A stretch of 64,000 bases of DNA from the NCBI GenBank assembly GCA_941918925.1, contig OW799236.1:12065474-12129473 (forward strand). The letters run 5' to 3'. The translations under genes and the position numbers were made by a program. The notes beneath the pieces were generated by a model that searched no databases, had not been told where the DNA came from, and saw only the letters and a list, made by a program, of their open reading frames with translations. The stretch comes from Phyto melanocephala. Lineage: Eukaryota; Arthropoda; Insecta; Diptera; Rhinophoridae. Shown here piece by piece: positions 1-12,800 of the stretch (its first letter is position 1; each line of letters begins with the position of its first letter).

Positions 1-840
1 TTAGTACCATTGGCGCTTAGGAGTTAAAGTCAAAATATTTGTTCTATTCACCAATGCCACCCATCACTTATGTCTTAGTTACAAAAAACACTGTCGCACT
101 CTATGGTAGTAATAAAGTGAATTAATGCTGCTTATTTTCATAAAATATTTACGTTTGCAGTGATTTTTTACATACACATTTACGAGGAACTGAATTCAAA
201 TATTTTTAAGTAGAAATATTAAAATATTTTTTAAAATTACTAAAAAAATTTAAAAAATAGCTAGAAAGAAGGCTAATGGTTAATTTACTCTTTTCCTGCT
301 AAATAAGTTTAAAAATGCTAAATAATTATTTATTAACAAATATTTTTTTTTTTCAGCTGCTGAAATAATAAGCGGTATAGTAGACGTGGCTTGTTGGAAA
401 TAATTTTGGAATTTCCATGTATGCAATACGAAAGCCAAGAAAAAGTTGAACAAATTTTTGATAAGCCATTACCGCGTTCATCAACAAGTATTCGAACTGG
501 AAACGTTACCTATTTTAAGGAAATCAGTCTGATAATTATTGTAGGTTTTCAAAATTTTACAACACATATTTTATTCGAAATAAAATCAGATTTTTCTAAA
601 AACTTGTTCTTACAAGCGATCAGTATAAAACTTCAAAAAAGTATAAAACTGTAGCAAATTAAAAAAAAAAGGAAAAAAAATTATAAATTGAATTGCTACA
701 ACGTAAGGCAGTATTTATGACCATAAATCATTTTAACCCAATAACTGTCATATCCAAACAAAAATTGACTTATTTACTTATGTTCGAAGTACACGGTTGA
801 CTACAGAGCTACATATACATATACACATATACAAATAAAC
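1..840. other. AT-rich sequence without a recognised gene
   Basis: The stretch is dominated by A and T runs. A pyrimidine tract ending in AG at about 344-356 precedes a stop-free frame (364-651). I tested it as an exon and found no convincing splice donor, no family resemblance and no codon bias, so it is not called as a gene. Confidence 0.6.
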
Positions 841-848
841 GTACATAC

Positions 849-1558
849 ACGCAAAGAAAAACCATGGTTACGACATGATCACGACGGTCATAATATTTTT
901 TCTAAAACAATATTTGGTTGTCGAAAACAAGTAATAGTTATTTTTGTTTCATTTCATCATATATTTTGTCACGATAATCAAGCATTCGTTTGAATTGTAT
1001 CATTTAATGTTTACTTTTCGTTAAAATTTCAAAATGGTTATCATTTAAAAAAAAATAATCCGACAAAAATAACATTGTATTCAAAAGCATTAAAAATTAC
1101 AAATAATCATTAAATAATAGGTGAGACAATAGTATGATTACAAGTTAATCGAGCTATGATTTTTTTAATAATAATTTGATTTCAACTGCTCTTCTTCTTG
1201 CTGAATAAATTTTTATTATTTTAAAAGTTTGAGCTGTCAAAAAACAACAACAATTTTGAAAACTTAAAGAAAATTTAGAAATAAACGAGAAAATGAAAAA
1301 AATATTGGTATAAGATTGCAATTAAATTGGTAAGTGCAATCAATATGTGTATGTTACAGCAAAAGACAATAATTTGCCGTAAAAAAGCAAAGATTGCCGA
1401 TTTCAATTGTAGTCATACATATGATTATTGAATGATACTTTAATTAAACATAATAATGATAACTGGTAACCATTATATGTTTTAACGATAATCATACAGT
1501 TCAATCATAGTATGTTGCTCTTCGATTATGGTTACCACAACCATATTTTTTTTTGCGT
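849..1558 (+). mobile_element. hAT-like MITE, copy 1
   Basis: A 710-bp non-coding element. Its ends form imperfect inverted repeats: the left end begins ACGCAAAGAAAAACCATGGT and the right end, read inverted, begins ACGCAAAAAAAAATATGGTT. It is flanked by GTACATAC (841-848) and GTACACAC (1559-1566), an 8-bp target duplication with one difference. An 8-bp duplication is typical of hAT or P-type transposases; no transposase is encoded, so it must have moved in trans. A second copy lies at 48969-49530. The family assignment is inference from duplication length. Confidence 0.75.
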
Positions 1559-1566
1559 GTACACAC

Positions 1567-3689
1567 AAAATTTAATGAAATATATCCCTTTAGTGGGTTT
1601 GAACAAATTTAAAGGAATTTAATAAAGTACTTGTATATGCATAAGTATTTCTATGTATAAGTATTTTTTAACACATGAATGATATTTTGTTATTGTAATT
1701 AACTTCCATTTATTCCAATACATTGATAAATATAAATTCCTTTACAGAAAATATAAAATTGTTTGCAGACGCAGACCACACCATTATATATTTACACTCA
1801 TTGATAATCATCTCTCTCATTGCAGTAACAAGATAAAAATTACTAGGTATTTTTTAAACCTAAAGTTAGCTTTTGCCTTAAGAAATCAGTAAACAATGTT
1901 GCTAACATTTTCCGGACTTTTAGTAAAATTATTCAAAGCAAACGCGCAGAAGCTACAAATTTATCTAAACTCTCTCTTTATCTCTCTTACTTCTACTCAC
2001 GGTTTGCAGAACGCTTTCTTTCTGTATATATTTTGGTATAAACAGTAATTTAATGCATACATGCTAACAGGTCGCGTTTTTCTGTATTTGTTTTAATTTT
2101 TTCAAACAACATTTTTTTTTTCTAATATTTTCCAACAAAAAAGTTATTATTTCTATAATGGTTATTTTACAAGTAGACACTTTAAGTTTTATAGGTATAC
2201 AGACACAACAGGAGCATTGAAAAGGGCTGTAAAAATTTTTGTGAGGAACACACTGATACAGTGAACGTTTAAATATGTGAAGTTATTAAACATAATGGGT
2301 TGCTGCTGGATGTACAATTGGGGTAGAAAAGAAGGCCTAGTAACTTACTTAAAAACTCTATAAAAAAGACAACAACAACAACAACAACAACTTACAAACA
2401 ACATTCATACTTAAAAAACAAATACATTACACATCCAACATTCATAATTTAGCACTTAAGTACATGCAAACGAGGTTAAACAAAAAAGTTTTTAAATAAT
2501 GCTCTTTTAATTGGTCCATAAATTTTCGATGCTGTTTTGAACTTAAAGGCTAAAAATTTAACTGTTAAATATATTCGTTAGAAAACTTTTTTTGAATATG
2601 GAATATTAAGAATTTTCAATAAATTATATCATTAAATTTTTATACAAAAGAAACGGTGATGCTGAACCTTAGGCTCCTTCACATGACATCAGTGCACAGT
2701 GAATGGCATGTTTGGGATGTATGGAAACCCAAATCGAAAACACGGTGAAAGTTGAGCGGATCAGGAAATATATATTTATTTGATTTTGCCAGTGTTTGTA
2801 TTCTTACAGTCTACACAAACAATAAGGACATAAACACTAACTACAAGAAAAAATGTCTTTAATAAAAAAGTTCATGAAGATTGGCCTCCTTAGCGCATCA
2901 TATGTTTTTTCTCGTTTGCTTTAGGTACTATTTTTGGACGAAAAAAAAAAATGAAATTTGAATGGATCTTAGAAAAATACACACTCCTGAAATGACCTAA
3001 GCACAGTGGGGCCAAAAGCGATTATTTTGCCGATCCTTTTATATCCGCACACCTAACAAATGAGATTCACTAAATTTTACAACAATATCTTGGTAGTATA
3101 GGAAACCCCCATTAAAATTAATATAACTGTTGCTATATCTGCAGAACTACAATAGTAAGGCACATTAAATTTATTGAGGATATTCCTTAGAGCAAACTGT
3201 ATGTTTTAACAGAATCTTGGTACTATTGGAGGGGGCTGCCACATATAAATACAAAGAAATTATTAATAAATTTAAAAAATAAATACTAAATTGCCTGCTA
3301 TTGAATAACCTCGGGTGTGCATTTTCTAAAAATTATTTTTCATCAGCTCTTTTTGAATGCCTTTCGAATAAATAGTAACTCGGTAGTATCTCTTAAAAAT
3401 CACTTAAAGAAATTTCGGTACCGTCACCGTTTTGCCGTCTGAGCACACGGAAATCCAATTAATAATTGCTGCCAATTCATATTTGTTTCAGCCAGAAATC
3501 GGTCTTGCCTTCTGAGAGCTTCTACAGCAGGTATACTGCAAATTCGATTCACGTGGAAGACAATGTCGCAATTTTGAGTGCGTCTTCTTCACAAAATACG
3601 CTGGAAATTTAATTCACATTACTATAGAAAAGTATTAACTATGGATCATACTGCAGTTTTTCCCACAGGTTCATGTTACTTTGATGAAA
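1567..3689. other. Non-coding AT-rich stretch
   Basis: No gene recognised. It holds a short CAA run at 2369-2391. At about 2670 a TTA followed by GGCTCCTTCACATGACATC resembles the outer end of the PIF-type MITE at 15541, but I found no matching second end. Confidence 0.55.
2369..2391 (+). repeat. (CAA)n microsatellite
   Basis: Seven to eight uninterrupted CAA/ACA units in otherwise ordinary AT-rich sequence. No coding context. Confidence 0.9.
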
Positions 3690-3990
3690 TATCCATGTCC
3701 TTGTGTTACTTCCAGTCTGGGGTATTTCCAGTAGCAATGGCTGTGGCATAAGAGAATCCCGGTCCTCGTACATAAATAGATTAGTGAGATTTAGATGCCA
3801 ATGCAGCGCATGAGGCGAGCGAATCTGGTCAAGGAGCTGCATCGGACGAGGACGTGGATAGTGACATCAGTATATTTACTGATGGTGCATAGGGGAATCC
3901 TGAACCTCAAACTTAATGAAGGGCAGAGATACTCTGATGCAGGTGGAACGCATGAGTCGAGTGAAAATAGTTGAGGGGCACACCCTCTCA
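3690..3990 (+). pseudogene. Decayed repeated acidic reading frame, unknown origin
   Basis: This patch is richer in G and C than its surroundings and consists of about two imperfect direct repeats roughly 143 bp apart. Both contain a GCATAAGAGAATCC-like block followed by a GCGCATGAGGCGAGCGAA-like block. In one plus frame the first unit reads DANAAHEASESGQGAASDED and then an acidic stretch; the second, after a frameshift, reads DAGGTHESSENS at the same place. Several in-frame stops are present. The pattern suggests a dead coding region built of roughly 48-residue acidic units, perhaps from a transposon or a repetitive host protein. I do not recognise the family. Confidence 0.4.
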
Positions 3991-4371
3991 ACGAATCAAT
4001 TCATACAAAATACATACATACATGATATCTTTATTGATTTCGATATTTTTCAAATTTCACTTTCTAACATTAAATAATAAAATTCATACCAATTCTTAGT
4101 TAATTTATTCGAGTTAACTGAATATTTTTACCTATATATAAAAAGAACAATCCATTATGTTCAAATGATTAAAACCTGAAAACCACTGGAAAAAAAAACA
4201 GTCAAAAATTATTAAGTAGATGGCGCTGCAGTTAAATTATTTTGAAAATTTTATTTATGAACAAAAGCAACTTACATTCACAACTTAGGTAGTTTTGGTA
4301 TCTAAACAGAGAATCTTATAGTGTTGAACCTCAAGGTGGTGCTGTAGCCGAATCATTAGAAATATATTTTA

Positions 4372-4754
4372 GGGCTATGACCAAATTTTTGCCATACCAA
4401 TACGAGCTCCGCCATGTTGTGTTATTAACAAAAATCATTAGATTTTCAAAAAACTTTACTCACCAACGCATTTTGGTTAAACTCATAACGAATTTTTATT
4501 TTATAACGCAAACATTAACGTTTCTAAAACATTAGTATGTTCATAATAAATTAATATTGTTTCCTTAAAATGATGAGCCTACTCAGCAATTATTATAGCC
4601 TTTATGAGTACAAATTTGTTTACATGTAAAAAAAATTACAAATTTGAAAACGTCATCGCGTCGTGGGTTAAATTTTTGAAGATAGCGAAAAACGAAATTT
4701 TTTAGTGTGTAAATTTTGATAGTTGAAAAAAATAACGTTAAAGTGTCATGGCCC
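4372..4754. mobile_element. PIF/Harbinger-like MITE
   Basis: A 383-bp non-coding element whose left end reads GGGCTATGAC and whose inverted right end reads GGGCCATGAC. It is flanked by TTA (4369-4371) and TGA (4755-4757), which fits the 3-bp TWA-type target of PIF/Harbinger elements with one change. The inverted repeats are short, so the call is moderate. Confidence 0.5.
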
Positions 4755-4865
4755 TGAAGTAAATATAAACATGATTACAGTTTTTAAACTACTGGATCGA
4801 TGCATAAACTTTTATATTGGAACCATCACAATATACTGGGTTCAGTTGATAAAAAATATAACACG

Positions 4866-4912
4866 ATTGTCGTGATCATGTCGTTATCAAGGCGTTTTCT
4901 CTACGTTGATAT
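4866..4912 (-). mobile_element. Fragment related to the hAT-like MITE head
   Basis: Read on the minus strand, this piece contains ACGACATGATCACGAC, the same block found just inside the left end of the MITE at 849, preceded by an A-rich GAGAAAAC end. Further inside, the resemblance fades. It is either an old copy or a related subfamily. Confidence 0.45.
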
Positions 4913-7037
4913 TAAACGATTTTTTTTTTTAGTTTTTACAGCTGATTAAGCTGTAATATCAGCATTTCTAAGTACACGCCATAAGCACAGAGAAAACTGT
5001 ATCTGGTTGTGAGAACCACTATTGTTGCCAATTGCAAAATTTAGTTCTGATTGCAGAATTTTACGGTTGCATCTACAGAATTTCGTTTCGGATTAGAAAT
5101 ATATAGTCTGCAGTATGATATTATGATTCTTGCAATAGAAACTTTATAACCACAAAAGAAAAATTCGTTCGAAACAACTGAACCATTAGATTAGCAATGA
5201 ATATGAGTTTTTGTTTTCTGGGTGCGGTAAGATAATAAATACACTGCTTACAAAATTCAATTCAAAATTAATTTAAATTAAAAAAAAAAATATTAATATT
5301 TTTTGCATTCCAATTAATCAAAATCTTGTTAAGATTCTGTAAATAGAAAGTCTTTTTTTCATAAAATTATTATATACAGTGACAGTTCCTCTAAGTTACT
5401 CAGGTTTTTTTTGTTTATCCTAAGACAACTTCATGTCAAACATAACACGAAATTTAAACAAATTATTTTTTTAAGTCCTATAGTGTGGACACCTAAAAAA
5501 ATCCCACAAGCATGCATACATACAATAAGAATGAGGAAAACAAAAAAATTATGTGTTCGATAACGAACATACAAAAAAAAAATAAAACATAAAAAAATCT
5601 ATCAATTTTTTTACAACAGATACAGCACACAATATATAGACAGACAAAACCAATATAAATATAAAAATGGCAACAAAACTTAAGGTGCTTAATGACGAAA
5701 TATATTTTACCTAAGTGAGACATATAATTTAACACTCCAAAATTGAAACATGTCAAGGTAAATATTATAAGCCGTCTGTACAACTACAGTCTCGATAGAC
5801 ATATGGGGTGATTCAATTGTAATGCAGATCTGCGGCAGCAATTATTGGTGATATAATAATGTTATTTTTTCAGACAATTGCAAGTACAGGCTGCGGTAAA
5901 CTTAAGGTATGCTAAGATTTGGGAAATATTTAACAAAATAGACGTACCCACTGTCTACTTATACTGTCCTTATAAATAGATTAAATAAAAAATGCTCTTA
6001 TAAATAAGAAAATTGTGGTCATGCTTATTGTAGTATATAGTTACCAAATGTGTACTTGTTTTACACATGGAGCGGTATTTAATTGAACGGGTAAAAGTGT
6101 TTAAATTTCCCGCAGATATTTGTAGAATCGAGGTCGGTGCAAAACATTCAATACCCGAAAGTTTTTGTAAAGCTTGTTTGCCAAAAATATATTTGCTAAG
6201 AAAGTCGTCACGCATAGTTTTTATTTTAAAACTCTTGACTTTTTAGGTGAGAGAAAAATATAAAGTTCTCTCTTTCTTTCTCATCTACAAAGACGAAAAT
6301 TTGCAAACTTTAATTTGTGCATGTGAGGGCTGTCAAAGTATATGCTGCCGCAACAATCCAAATTCGCAAGGCAATTTAGTTGTATTTTTGTACTGTATCG
6401 TTCAGCAGATTTTAACAAAAACCCTATTTTTAAACGCTTATGTAATATAAATGAGAGAGCAGGTGAGACTAGTGAGAGATAGTAATTGCGTGCCGTATAT
6501 TTATCAATTGACAAGTAAGCCATTATTGCTGATTTAAAACAATCATCATGGGCGGTGAGAAACATTTTCATCCAAACGACAAACGACAAACGGCACAATC
6601 ACTGAATTTGGGTTAGGGAAAAATCACATGGCTTTTAGAAACAAAAACTATTCACGATAACAAGTCGCTGTGAGAAGCAGTTTTTAGGTAGCCGGAGTCA
6701 TCAAATCGAGATTCTTCCAAAATAATGCAGGTAACACTGTAACAGTTACAGTTCCATTTGATACATAGTGCACTAAACAACGTTTCTATTGCAAACGATT
6801 CAAGCAACAAGATTAAATGCTCGCAGAACTCTTTATATTTGACGATTTTTTGGGGCTTCTTTCTCTGGGATTGCATAGCGTCATTGTAAATAAGTACAAA
6901 GTATTTTTAAATACATATCATTGATTTTACTAATGGTCCTAGTACCTAGAAGGCATTATTCCAGAATTGAAACACTAATACATATGTATAAACCATATCC
7001 AGGGTATATTCAAGGTAAACTGTTAACCCCTTCTAGA
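4913..7037. other. Non-coding stretch
   Basis: No gene recognised. A possible pair of short inverted ends (CACAGAGAAAAC near 4986 and its partner near 5224) suggests another small MITE, but the flanking bases do not match well and it is not called. The stop-free frames at 5493-6876 show no conserved motif. Confidence 0.5.
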
Positions 7038-7257
7038 CGCTGAGTATGTTCCTCCTAAAAGAATGACTCAAGAACAACTTCGAGCTAATGGTTTCTCTAG
7101 AGCCAAATCAAAGCGACTTATTTCCTTATACAAGAAGGACGTGGGAACAGTAAGTGCTTTTCTAAGCCGGTTGGTTTTACAACATGGAGGATGAGACCGC
7201 AGTTTATATTCTATGCAACTTCCCGGCGCCATTAACTAGGAGATTGCGTTTTCTATA
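7038..7257 (+). pseudogene. Relic of non-LTR retrotransposon (C-terminal region)
   Basis: Two plus-strand frames joined by a frameshift resemble the region after the RNase H domain in jockey/I-group LINE polyproteins. The first (7041-7190) contains RAKSKRLISLYKKDVGTVS, like the usual segment before the LTGH motif. The second contains MEDETAVYILCNFPAPLTRR, matching the E-x-T-x-x-x-LC-x-CPA cysteine motif with one cysteine lost. Only the 3' part survives, as expected for 5'-truncated insertions. It is too decayed to name the clade. Confidence 0.7.
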
Positions 7258-7389
7258 ATGTGAATTCACTATATCAACAGGAATTTGGAATTTATTAGGT
7301 ATTGAGTTTTATTTAAAGCCTAAAACATTGGGTCTTGGCTACATATCTCCATAAGGGCCAATTATATTCATTATGTGTCTTAGTAAGAA

Positions 7390-8395
7390 TGAACTTTTCA
7401 AATTAATATTAATTTTTTTTTGCCAGTGGCAACTCTGACATTTAGCAGCTGAGATTATTTAAATTAGAGCGGTTCACAAAAGAACAACGCGTTATTATTG
7501 AGAAAACTTGAAAAATATCAAAGAATTTTCAGTCGAGAGAGTGCATCATATGACAACCATTCGAAGAGTAGTCAAAAAGTTTTAAGAAACGTGATCACTT
7601 ATACATACCAAACTGTTGGTCTTCAACATAACGGTCAGTTTTTTGAAAATGTTGCTGTTGTAAAGGAGAGTGTCGTCGAAAACCCGAAAACATCAATTCG
7701 ACATTGTTCTTAAAAACTTGAAATTTCACTAAGCACTTTGTACCAAGTGCTATCTTTATGCGTACGAAATTCACTTAACTAAGAAATCAAAACTAGTAGA
7801 TATTTGAAAACGCCGGCAAATCGTTCAATAGATAATGGACAAAGTTAAGTCAATGTAATTTTTTTTTAAATAAATAAATTTCTGTAATGACTCGCGTTTC
7901 TATCTGAATGGCTTTGTGAATATAGGAAATGGTCTAAGTTCGGATCGAGAAAATTCTCATGCAATCTATTAGAAACAAATTTACCTACAATAAGCCACTG
8001 TGTGGTGCGGATTTCTGTGCCTGTGAATGCCAATCGTTACAGGAACATGATAATGAAGTTCTTGTGGCTTTCACAAGACAACATTAGCAGCAACGATTTC
8101 CAGAACAAATTATTTCAAGATATCCTTATGTTAACTGGTCACCAAGGGGTTTTGTAAATAAGCCAGAAGTAAGTCCTGAGCTTAAATCCGAGATCCATAG
8201 CGTCATCGGTAGGATACAACCACACCTCTGTGAAGGTCATGGGAAATTTCACGAAAAGAGTAATGGCCTGTCATCAGAGCCGTAATGCCATTTGACGGAT
8301 ATTATAAATGGCTTCTTTACAATCCAATAAAAAATCATAACTTTTAAAAAAATACGGGCTTTTATTTTAAAAATATAAAGTGCAGTCTTACTACA
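7390..8395 (+). pseudogene. Mariner-like transposase relic A
   Basis: This is a dead Tc1/mariner-superfamily element. The N-terminal helix-turn-helix region starts near 7472 with FTKEQR. At 7654-7710 the frame reads VKESVVENPKTSIRHCS, a linker typical of this mariner lineage, followed by a segment like L-x-IS-x-x-TLYQVLSLC. The catalytic centre is largely missing or frameshifted. The C-terminal part returns near 8100-8300 with VNWSPRG, then IHSVIGRIQPHLCEG and RVMACHQSRNA. Stops and frameshifts make it non-functional. The 3' untranslated end resembles that of relic C at 40755. Confidence 0.8.
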
Positions 8396-9761
8396 CCAAT
8401 AAATTTTTGTGACTATATTGGGGCATTTGGCCTTAGCAATCCTTAAAACTTGTTTGCTAGCCGAAAGTTGCTGAACAAATATTTCACAAAAATAGTGAAA
8501 GGTTTGTCACCAGTATTATCAAATATCATTAGTATATGGATTCAGTTTTGATGACTGTGATATGCGGAAATAAAAAAAAAACAATTTTAGTCCTTCGGAC
8601 TGGTCGTCCCGAAAAAAAACAAACTAAAAATGATGTGATGTAAATGAAAAATGTTAATCGACTGGTTAGTAAATGCTATGACAGTATTTCTACCCTGCTC
8701 TCGTTATTTGGGTTGTACAAATATTTGCCTTTGTTCTTACTTCAAAGTGACTTTTCGTCCCGCCTATACAACGTACAATGTATGTTTCATATATCAGAAT
8801 GACAACATTATCAACATCTCATGTGTTGTTGCTTGTGATAATAATTGTGTTGATAGTAATAAAAAAAAAACCGTCAGTCATTGCTTGCTTTTCCTCGCCA
8901 TGTATTTTTGTTTAAATTTTTAAACATGTGATTTGGTTCCATTATTTCAAAGGTATTTGTGTGTGTAATGAATATGATGTTTAAATTATTTACTAAGTCT
9001 GTATTTGTAAAAAAAATTTTTTTTTTGCTCTTTGCTAATATGTTTACCTTAAACATTAATACTGTGGGCTACATACAACATACACACCTTTATACAAGTA
9101 GGTATATGCTTATATTGAAAATAAATGTCTAACAGAGTTGTTTTTTCTTCTTTGAAATACAATTAAGAGAAGTTTTCAGAAAATAAATATTCATTTGTTT
9201 GGCATATATTTTGGGAAAAATCGGACAGGGAGTTTTGCTATAAAGACGTACAAATTACATACAAGAAAAATGTGTTTTAATTATTAAAAGAGCAAACACC
9301 GTAAAGACTACTTAACAAATTAGCAAACGAAAGTGTTCAGGTAGAAAATGAAATATTTAAGAATATAAAATATATAAAAGTACTAAATGGCTGGCAAAAA
9401 TTCCCTACAAACTTTTAGAGAAGTTTTTGTAATATTAGGAAATATATAATACTAGAAAAATATCCGCTACTTTGTTTTACTAACTAATTCACCATTAAAT
9501 TTATGAGAATTTGTTACTCTGATTAGTTTTATTTAGAAAAAAGTATTGCAAGTACATATCGGGGCTATATCTTTTATCTCAGCCAATTACAAAATTAAAA
9601 ATTTTAGATTAATATATTAAGAAAATGCAAAAAGAACAACAAACGTAAGAAAGATACAATTTTCTACTTCTCCATAATTTTCAAACTTGGATTTTTAGTG
9701 CCTAATTTTAGAATTCTGTATGTATTTCAAAATATTAATGAAAAAAGGGTAAAAAAAATAA
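8396..9761. other. Non-coding stretch
   Basis: AT-rich sequence with long A and T runs. No gene, inverted-repeat element or conserved repeat was recognised. Confidence 0.5.
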
Positions 9762-10520
9762 GAAAAAGTAACTTTTTGGTTGAATCAATAGTCACTAGTT
9801 TCGAAATGTCAGCTTCATGAACGTGGGAAATACAAAAAGTACCATGACGATTCGAAAAAGTACCTATTTGATGGCTAATTTATTTTTAATTTCAACTTGT
9901 CTTAATAGTTCCTACTTCTTAAAATTTTGATTCCTAAAAGTGGAAAAGACAAAAATGACCATTGCAATGCAAAAAACATTTTCATTCTCATCTTAAACCA
10001 ATAGTCATTAATTTCAGAATTTTTACTTCAAAACATAGAAAACACAAAAAGTACTAAAAATAACAAAAAAAATACTTTTTTTGTCTAACATAACAAATTT
10101 ATTCTCATCTGGAATCAAAAGTCACAAATTTAAAAATTCTAGCTTTATTATCGTAGTAAATACAAAACGTACTATAAAGATGCGAAAAAGTACCTTTTTG
10201 ATCACCCAAACGATTTTCAGTCTAACTTTAAATCAATGTTTACTAATTTCAAAATTTAAGCTTCACAAACGTAGAACAAAAAGAAAAAAAGTACCTTCTT
10301 GGTTGTCCATACCATTTTCAGTCTCACCTCGCTAATTTCAAAATTCCAACTTAATTAACATATAAAAACAAAAAGTACCAAAAATTTCAGAAAAAGTACC
10401 TTTATGGTCGCCGATAACATTAGCAGTCTCACCTGAAATTGATTAACGCTAATTTGAAAATTCTAGCTACACAATCGTGTAAAACTCAAAAAGTTCCATA
10501 AAACTATTAAAAAGTACCAA
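9762..10520 (+). repeat. Diverged tandem repeat, ~100-117 bp unit
   Basis: About seven diverged copies of a unit that starts with GAAAAAGTACC, continues with a TTTTTGGTC-like block, then CAGTCTCACCT, CTAATTTCAAAATTCTAGCTT and an AAATACAAAAAGTACC-like end. Starts near 9762, 9853, 10066, 10181, 10282, 10389 and 10506 give spacings of about 91-117 bp, with one unit more degraded. It is non-coding; the short frames inside are by-products. It is probably an old satellite or the internal array of a transposon. Confidence 0.75.
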
Positions 10521-10839
10521 GTTTCAATTCTAAGTCCAAGTTTCGAATATTTAAATATCTATTTAATTAAAAAATTATTTTAATCGACATGATTTAAAGT
10601 AAATGAATCTACTTTTTTTTCGGCAAAAACCCAAATATGTTCTAGAAACTACCAGACTGTTTTCCCAAATATTTGCCTTTCTACCCTGTTTTGAATGTAT
10701 TTTAAGTTTCACTAAATTATATAATTTTTTATGTTCTATGATACTCATGTTACGATTTATATCCGAATTAACCCCCTTATTGGTACCTTTTTTATTCCCC
10801 TTAAAGTATCTTCAACCACAAAAGTGGTTGGCTCGGACG

Positions 10840-11933
10840 TAGTCGAATCTGGAGATATACTTGTTCTTGTTTACTTGTTCTCCAAGTGGTCAATCGTTAT
10901 AGGCAAATCGGGGTAGACTAGCGACTTCACATCGCCAAACAAAAAATAGTCTAGCGGCGTTAAATCGCAATATCTTGAAGGCCAATTCATGGGTTTGAAG
11001 CCTAAGACTATGCGGCTACCAAACTTTTGATTTTAAAAATCAATTGTGGCAATAGCTGTATAACATGTTGCGCGGTCTTTCTGAAACCAGAGCTTCTACA
11101 CATCATCGTTATTCAATTGACGAACGAAAAAGTCAGTATTCATGACTCTATAGCAGTCACCATTGACTGTAACGTTTTTACTAGCATTCTTTTTAAAGAA
11201 GAACGGACCAATGATTTCATCAGCTCATAAAGCACACCAAACATGACAGTTTTTTTGGATGTAACGGTGTCCCAATATAAGCTTGAGGATTATCATCACT
11301 CTAAATACGGCAGTTTTAAATATTTACGTACATTCAAGCAAAAATAAGCTTCATCGCTAAGCAAAACTTTCTTATGTGGTGCGCGATACGTGCTTCGAAG
11401 AGAAACATCGAAATATAGTTTTACAACTTCAAAGCGTTGTTAAGGTAATCTATTCATGTTAAAGTACCAACCAAACTTAACATTAAAAAATTGTTGCCAA
11501 CCTAAAAATATATACCTCAATGAAAACACTCGCTATATAGATATAATCCAGTCAATCTTAAGACAATTTAATATCAGCGTCTTAGCAGAGAGACACTCAC
11601 AAAGTTTTAAAAAAGATTCAACAAACAAAAGTTTTCATAAACTCCCTTTTTTTTATTAAAGATTCAATAAAATATTTCATAACACTTATGCCGGATAATA
11701 TACGAGAGCGCAAGTAGGACTTTGAAATAAAATAATAGAAAAAGTTTTAAAAACATTGACATTAAGTAAAAGGCAAGATTTAACACGAAAATCTTTGTTT
11801 AAAAACAGCATGACATAAGATGTCAGATATTTTCCAAACGGAGCAATAATCACAAAAGCTGACAACCATTACATACTACTCAGCTAGAGGTATATGTCAA
11901 AATAAATGGCTTAGCTTAAGTCACCCTATTTTC
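10840..11933 (-). pseudogene. Mariner-like transposase relic B
   Basis: A minus-strand transposase relic of the same lineage as relic A, better preserved in its catalytic half. Reading from high to low coordinates it shows LLSDEAYFCLN (about 11340-11370, first catalytic aspartate), DNPQAYIGTPLHPKK (about 11250-11300), GPFFFKKNASKNVTVNGDCY, then FQKDRATCYTA (second aspartate retained) and CDLTPLDYFLFGDV (about 10926-10970, third aspartate). Frameshifts and stops interrupt it. A terminal-type CACCCTATTTT lies near 11923-11933; the opposite end was not found, so the lower limit is approximate. Confidence 0.85.
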
Positions 11934-12384
11934 GTAACATGAATAAAAAAAGTAACGCAATTACCGTAATTAATAGAGTGTAATAATAAACCAAGTAAAT
12001 ACACATGTATTAAATGGGTTTATGAATAAAACATAAGTATTTGTTATTTTCTTTTTCTCTTAATATATGAAGGATAAACAAAAGAAGAAGGCAGGTGGAA
12101 ATGGCTTAGTTTAATTGTTTTAATTGTAAATATTTAAATGTAAATACTTTTGTGCTACAACTATTTATTTTGTAAATTCAAAGCCTGTGTTTTATTATTA
12201 ATATTTTTTTTTGGGGGTTTTCAATTAATTTAAGAAGTTTTTTTAATTTAGAAAAAAATTTGAAGAAATTTTTTTGAGGTGGAGTATTTTTTACAACAAT
12301 GAGAATGTTGGTGTTAATGGGACAATTATTTCTGGTTCGAATATGGACCTGTTAAAGATTTGACTTTATTTAATGCAATGCTAA

Positions 12385-12800
12385 CTGAGTTCAGTTCTAG
12401 TTCAGTTGAACTTGAGTTTTAGATTCGATCCGATTGAATCTAGATGAGTTCTCTTCTCGCTTAAATCAAATTTAGTTTTTATTCAGTTCTGCCTTAATTT
12501 GAGTTTATTTCGAGTATAATTTAAGCTTTTTTCTACATCAGTTTAAGCACAATTTCAGTTGAGATCTAAATCACTTCTATTTCATTTCAAGTTTAGATTT
12601 TGTTGAGGTCTAGTTTCGTTCTCGTTAAGATTTAGTTTAGTTCAGTTATAGTTCATTTCCAGATTTGTTATGATTAAGCTTGTGTTTAGTCCTTGTTTGG
12701 TTATATTTTATTTCAAAGGTTTAGCCTTCAGTTCTAGCACACTTTTAGTAAAGTTAGTTTAATTCAATTTTGTTACTGTTCTCATTTTGTCCTTATTAAG
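12385..12800 (-). repeat. Decayed 11-bp-period repeat, inverse orientation
   Basis: A long stretch of irregular AGTTCAGTTCTAGTTCAGTT-like words. It is the reverse complement of the cleaner array at 55950-56850, but substitutions and length changes have erased exact periodicity. No coding content. Confidence 0.65.

Noticed and set aside
364..654. Exon-like frame after a pyrimidine tract; a short GIVDVAC word in another frame recalled an insulin A chain
   Set aside because: The cysteine pattern is absent and the frame stops at once; the resemblance is a few residues only.
4985..5228. Possible MITE with CACAGAGAAAAC ends
   Set aside because: Ends match over about 10 of 12 bases only and the flanks give no clear duplication.
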